Source: Bacteroidales bacterium (GTDB lineage: Bacteria > Bacteroidota > Bacteroidia > Bacteroidales > P3). From it: a stretch of 54,817 nt of DNA. The stretch lies in NCBI GenBank assembly GCA_017428115.1, contig JAFRRK010000009.1, positions 1 through 54,817 on the forward strand, written 5' to 3'. Both the position numbers and the translations under genes were made by a program. The notes beneath the pieces were generated by a model. The model was not told the DNA's origin, did not search any database, and saw only the letters and a list, made by a program, of their open reading frames with translations. This document shows, in pieces, positions 51,504 to 54,817 of the stretch (positions are counted from its first letter, which is position 1; every line of letters starts with the position of its first letter).

Positions 51504-52835
51504 TCAATTTCCCACCACCAGTCTCCTCGAGGCAGTGCCTTGCCACGTATGAGCCCTCACCACATAGCTGCCCGCCGCCCACTGGCTGATGTCCAATTCC
51601 AGCTCATTGCCTTGCGCCGTCAGCGACAGCACCTGCCGTCCCTGCGCGTCATACACCTCCACACCCTTCAGTCCGCTGTCGCTCTGCACCCTCACCCTAC
51701 CCTTGACGGGATTGGGCGTGACAGTGAAGAGGTCTACCTCTCCGTCAGGGGTTGTGATGCCCATGGGGTCTGGGTACCCAAAGAAATGGACAGGCACGCT
51801 CCATTCGCTCCACACCAACGTGTCGTATGGGTGGCATACATGGTGGCATCGCGCCCTGATGTAGGCCACATAGGTGGCGGTGGTGTCCCATTCGTCCGTC
51901 AACACAAAAGGACTGGCACTGACATCATACATTCTACCAGCGTCGGGCGGCGTGCCTTGCAGACCTATAGACAGTTGATAGTCCTGGTGTTCCGGCTCGA
52001 AAGGCCACGAGAACTCCACTCTGCTGCTGTCGAGCGGAACAACCCCTATATCCGGCACAGCGGCACACGTGAGGGTGTCGGGGTTGCACGGAGCTTGGAT
52101 GATAGGCAGTAGACCCGCCCAATCGCCGAATTGACTTATGTTTGGCACCATTGTCAATTGGTAATTTCCACCATATCTGTCCCAGACACTATACCAAGTT
52201 GGATGGGGAAAATTATTGTCACATGTAACTTGTACAAATACCCGATAGGCATAGCCAGTAGAGTCGTTGTCCCAATATTGGTAGGACTGATGCTGCCGAC
52301 CGTCTACCCCCAACGTATGATAGCCCAGAAGAAAGGTGTCGGTTGCAACAAAGGGGGTGTCGAAGTAGAACTCGTAGGCTGTTGCCGTGTCTATGTATTT
52401 AATATTATCATCCATCCCACATTGCGAAGCCTGGAACTCTATATACCGTACGGGCAGCGAGTCGCGCCACCTCATCTTCTTGATGAGGTTGGCTCCGTCA
52501 CTCCCCTTGCGGGTGAAGAGCATCACGTTAAGGTCACGCTGGGCCGTGTCCTGCCCCCAAAGGGTCATCGCTATGCCATAAATCGTAGTCGGTTTATCAA
52601 CATAAAATTCGCGGGCGCGGGTCACCTTTGCCGCTTCCGGTTTAGCCTCAAATGCGGCCCACCTGTATCTAACAGTACTATCTGGAAAGAAGATGCGATG
52701 ACGGAAGTACCCCGAATCCAACGGCATCGCCATGGGCCACTCCATATAGCAGGTATAGGGGTAGCGAACCACCTCTTGGCCGAACCCCGCCGCTGCCACT
52801 GCAAGCATCAGGGTTACTAAAACTATTCTTTTCAT
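51504..52835 (-). CDS. T9SS-sorted secreted protein, cassette gene B copy 2
   Basis: A 443-residue exported protein with signal peptide MKRIVLVTLMLAVAAAGFG. Paralogue of the product of 19696-21021 along its length: shared TCYMEWPM, YGIAM(T/V)LWGQD, PLDSSRVEFSW and RARCHHVCHPYDT. The C-terminal tail (TVTPNPVKGRVRVQSD, GLKGVEVYDAQGR, GSYVVRAHT) is a T9SS type A sorting domain and is the least conserved part between the copies. Gene A copy 2 lies 37 nt upstream. Function unknown; the conserved Cys/His motif CHHVCHPYDT is worth noting as a possible metal or disulfide site. Confidence 0.88.
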   Translation of the reverse strand: MKRIVLVTLMLAVAAAGFGQEVVRYPYTCYMEWPMAMPLDSGYFRHRIFFPDSTVRYRWAAFEAKPEAAKVTRAREFYVDKPTTIYGIAMTLWGQDTAQRDLNVMLFTRKGSDGANLIKKMRWRDSLPVRYIEFQASQCGMDDNIKYIDTATAYEFYFDTPFVATDTFLLGYHTLGVDGRQHQSYQYWDNDSTGYAYRVFVQVTCDNNFPHPTWYSVWDRYGGNYQLTMVPNISQFGDWAGLLPIIQAPCNPDTLTCAAVPDIGVVPLDSSRVEFSWPFEPEHQDYQLSIGLQGTPPDAGRMYDVSASPFVLTDEWDTTATYVAYIRARCHHVCHPYDTLVWSEWSVPVHFFGYPDPMGITTPDGEVDLFTVTPNPVKGRVRVQSDSGLKGVEVYDAQGRQVLSLTAQGNELELDISQWAAGSYVVRAHTWQGTASRRLVVGN

Positions 52836-52872
52836 CTCTTATTGTATTATATATTACCTTCTACCACTCATT

Positions 52873-54279
52873 TCATTCTGTGATAATGCACTCAATGTCG
52901 GTCGTGATGTCGCTAATGGCAGCCTGTTGCGGCACGATTTCGTACTGAGACCAATAATCGGTCCAAGATATATTATCAGAAACACCTGTTAGAGGAGACA
53001 TAACATAAATTGTGAATCCACGCAAATTGAAGCAGGTTTCGTTATTACCGCTGTTCATAGGCAGGCTCTTGCGCAGCCAGCCGTTTTTGTCCATTGCTAC
53101 AAAATGCACCCCAAAAGTCTGGTCCATGGGGATGAATATACGGTGGTTGGGGTCTAGGATTGCGTCCGAAGAATAATAGCTCGTGCCCGTAAAGGAATAC
53201 CACGGGTCGATTTCGATGAGTCCATAGTCATACCCTCCCAAATTCGGCAACTGGTAGTGCAGTGACGACACAAGTTTCTGCTTGTTTCTATTATAAACCA
53301 TAGCCAAGTCGTCCTGCTTTGTGTCGTCAACAGGGATATATTGGGAGTTGACCATATTCCAGGTAGACAGGTCGATATTCCGCACCCTTATTTCATAATT
53401 ATTATAATACATATCAGCGAGGGAACACGTTGCCAACGCGATATTGTTGCCTTCCAACGTCTCCCCCTCCAAATTGAAGATAACCTCGTCATTGGGGGCA
53501 GCATATCGGCGGGCCGTGCCGTATGTACCAACCATGTTATACTTACCACAACGGTGGATGACGTACTCGTCTGTGCCATATCGGTAGCGTGCAAACGCCA
53601 CATAGTCGTCGGTCAGCAGCACCTCCGGCAACGGCTCGTTAATTGTGCTGGTGAGGTCTTCTATCACACTAACGGTGAGAATTGAGGGCGAATAAATTGG
53701 AAGCGGGACCATGGGCAGGCTGTCGTACTTGATGTGTACCGCCACACAGCCTGTATTAATCCACGTACCCCCTTTGCCTACGGCAGCAATATGTTCGTTG
53801 GCATAGTTAATGGGGAGGGTCATGGGCCCGTTCTCCTCTCCATATACCACCAGTTTCTCCAACGAAGAAACACACCTGGGATCTAAGCAATTATACGATA
53901 CGGCAGCACTGGTAGGCGGGGTGCCGACACTCGTGGCATGCATATACATGTCGTGCAGGTTCGCCACAGCAATGAACCCACACGAGTTTTGTTTGCCACA
54001 AAAGTAGAGCAGGTTGCCATACACCTTCATATCCTTCACCTCGTAATCCCACGGAACCGGGATACGACAGGTCGCCACCCCTTCTACCCACAACTCCAAA
54101 AAGCTTGACTTGCTGTTCTTGGTATACAACACTTCTGTCCAGCTCGTGTATTCTGGACACGACCTGATGATATGGTTGTCGCAGCCCGTATTCGCGAAAT
54201 AACTGACGTATTGTTGAGCCTGAATGGCAGTACACGAAGCCAAAACAGTCAACACAAGTATTAATAAAATTCTTTTCAA
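52873..54279 (-). CDS. Secreted protein, cassette gene A copy 2 (full length)
   Basis: A 468-residue exported protein (signal MKRILLILVLTVLASCTAIQA; the Cys could be lipidated). Paralogue of 21083-22087 but with about 134 extra residues near 285-430 (around NRNKQKLVSSLHYQLPNLGG and PMDQTFGVHFVAMDKNGWL), so this looks like the complete form. Repeated short motifs such as DDYVAFARYR and NLLYFCG.Q.SCGFIAVANL suggest a beta-propeller-like or repeat-strand fold; that is a guess. Gene B follows after 37 nt. A -7 promoter lies at 54364-54371. Function unknown. Confidence 0.84.
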   Translation of the reverse strand: MKRILLILVLTVLASCTAIQAQQYVSYFANTGCDNHIIRSCPEYTSWTEVLYTKNSKSSFLELWVEGVATCRIPVPWDYEVKDMKVYGNLLYFCGKQNSCGFIAVANLHDMYMHATSVGTPPTSAAVSYNCLDPRCVSSLEKLVVYGEENGPMTLPINYANEHIAAVGKGGTWINTGCVAVHIKYDSLPMVPLPIYSPSILTVSVIEDLTSTINEPLPEVLLTDDYVAFARYRYGTDEYVIHRCGKYNMVGTYGTARRYAAPNDEVIFNLEGETLEGNNIALATCSLADMYYNNYEIRVRNIDLSTWNMVNSQYIPVDDTKQDDLAMVYNRNKQKLVSSLHYQLPNLGGYDYGLIEIDPWYSFTGTSYYSSDAILDPNHRIFIPMDQTFGVHFVAMDKNGWLRKSLPMNSGNNETCFNLRGFTIYVMSPLTGVSDNISWTDYWSQYEIVPQQAAISDITTDIECIITE

Positions 54280-54759
54280 TGCAACTTATTATTTATATTG
54301 TTATTGTATTTCTAACATCCATAGGTACATAACCCGCCCTCACATCACCAACGAAACAGCGTGCAAAAATACATTTTTTTTTCAACTTGGCAAAAAAAAT
54401 CAAGTAAAAGTAAAAAATTAACATACAATAAGGAGTTAAAGTGAAAGTTAAAATGGACAATAGGATAATGTGCCAGCGGCACAGATAACATCCGCTTTTT
54501 TAACGTGTTTTCCCTAGCCAATTCGTATTTCTTTTGCGATTGAAAAAGTACGCAAACCAGGGCAAACGCATGAAATTTTTAAAAATCACCACGATGTTAA
54601 CAGGTTTGCCCAAGTTGTTAACAGGTGCTCCCGCGTTGGATTGAAGAAAAAGCACGATATGAACAATTTTCTGTGCCATGTGTTGATAATTATTTGTGTG
54701 TCAATATGTAATATATCACAACGGCAGACGTTATACTTCCATAACCGACCCAAGATGAT
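54280..54759. other. Intergenic region with promoter and operator-like repeats
   Basis: Holds the promoter of gene A copy 2 and two direct copies of TGTTAACAGGT at 54595-54605 and 54616-54626, spaced exactly 21 bp (two helical turns), each containing the palindrome TGTTAACA. No coding frame was convincing. The repeats lie upstream of the possible gene at 54760. Confidence 0.5.
54364..54371 (-). promoter_or_regulatory. -7 promoter element for cassette A-B copy 2
   Basis: TATTTTTG on the minus strand, 85 nt before the start codon; same motif and context (TGCAAAAATACA) as copy 1. Confidence 0.6.
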
Positions 54760-54817
54760 ATGGCAAGTTTATACGAGACAGCAGCACGGCTGCACGACCC
54801 CCGAGTGAAGGGAAGGA
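54760..54817 (+). CDS. Possible gene start, truncated by right edge
   Basis: ATG at 54760 opens a frame reading MASLYETAARLHDPRVKGR to the window end. Protein-like composition is the only support; another ATG at 54755 in a second frame closes after 17 codons. No family can be named from 19 residues. Confidence 0.3.
   Translation, partial: MASLYETAARLHDPRVKGR

Overview
The window looks like a chromosomal segment of a gut- or rumen-type Bacteroidales bacterium that carries a type IX secretion system (T9SS). Three things point there. Several secreted proteins end in a T9SS type A sorting domain (LYPNP...G.Y.V motifs). A PorX-type response regulator is present. Many genes are preceded by the Bacteroidetes -7 promoter element TAnnTTTG. 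No tRNA, rRNA, CRISPR array or transposase was recognised.

Layout. 1-2745: 3' part of a type ISP restriction-modification gene that runs off the left edge. 2.8-11.2 kb: housekeeping and envelope genes (glutathione peroxidase-like lipoprotein, MarC-family protein, M28 peptidase with a barrel-like C-terminus, YqiA-like esterase, GT2 glycosyltransferase, GreA-like factor, polytopic membrane protein, aminotransferase, DUF1573 protein). 11.4-19.5 kb: mfd, a UvrD-type helicase with an embedded DnaQ-type exonuclease, and glmS. 19.7-22.1 kb: first copy of a two-gene secreted-protein cassette whose second copy lies at 51.5-54.3 kb. 22.1-23.1 kb: gene-poor junction. 23.1-23.5 kb: small DUF4160(truncated)-DUF2442 pair. 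23.6-33.0 kb: a tightly packed, visibly AT-rich operon that I consider the most interesting part. In transcription order (minus strand) it has a frameshifted 93-codon Cys-rich gene, a NurA-like nuclease, a HerA-like ATPase with a deviant Walker A, a GHKL/Hsp90-like ATPase, a radical SAM protein, and a large protein with three RNA-polymerase-alpha-CTD-like repeats plus winged-helix-like segments. 33.5-42.1 kb: AT-hook protein, nadD, secreted proteins (an Omp28-like and a thioredoxin/PKD T9SS protein) and tex. 42.1-44.6 kb: HxlR regulator, macrodomain, SirTM-type sirtuin and a cupin. 44.8-48.4 kb: T9SS cargo and porX. 48.5-51.3 kb: four-subunit 2-oxoacid:ferredoxin oxidoreductase. A gene start may lie at the very right edge.

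How genes work together. The NurA/HerA/GHKL/rSAM/alpha-CTD genes overlap or are separated by 1-4 nt, which implies co-translation. Their chemistry (nuclease, DNA translocase, ATP clamp, radical enzyme, DNA-binding repeats) suggests a nucleic-acid processing or anti-phage system. That role is inference from domains and context. HxlR, macrodomain and sirtuin genes overlap each other and form a likely ADP-ribosylation/redox-stress unit. The oxidoreductase genes form a ferredoxin-linked keto-acid unit. Intergenic DNA is rich in simple heptamer repeats (TTGAGAA, CTAAACT) and carries two copies of a multi-hairpin element. Domain calls come from reading motifs; no database search was possible.
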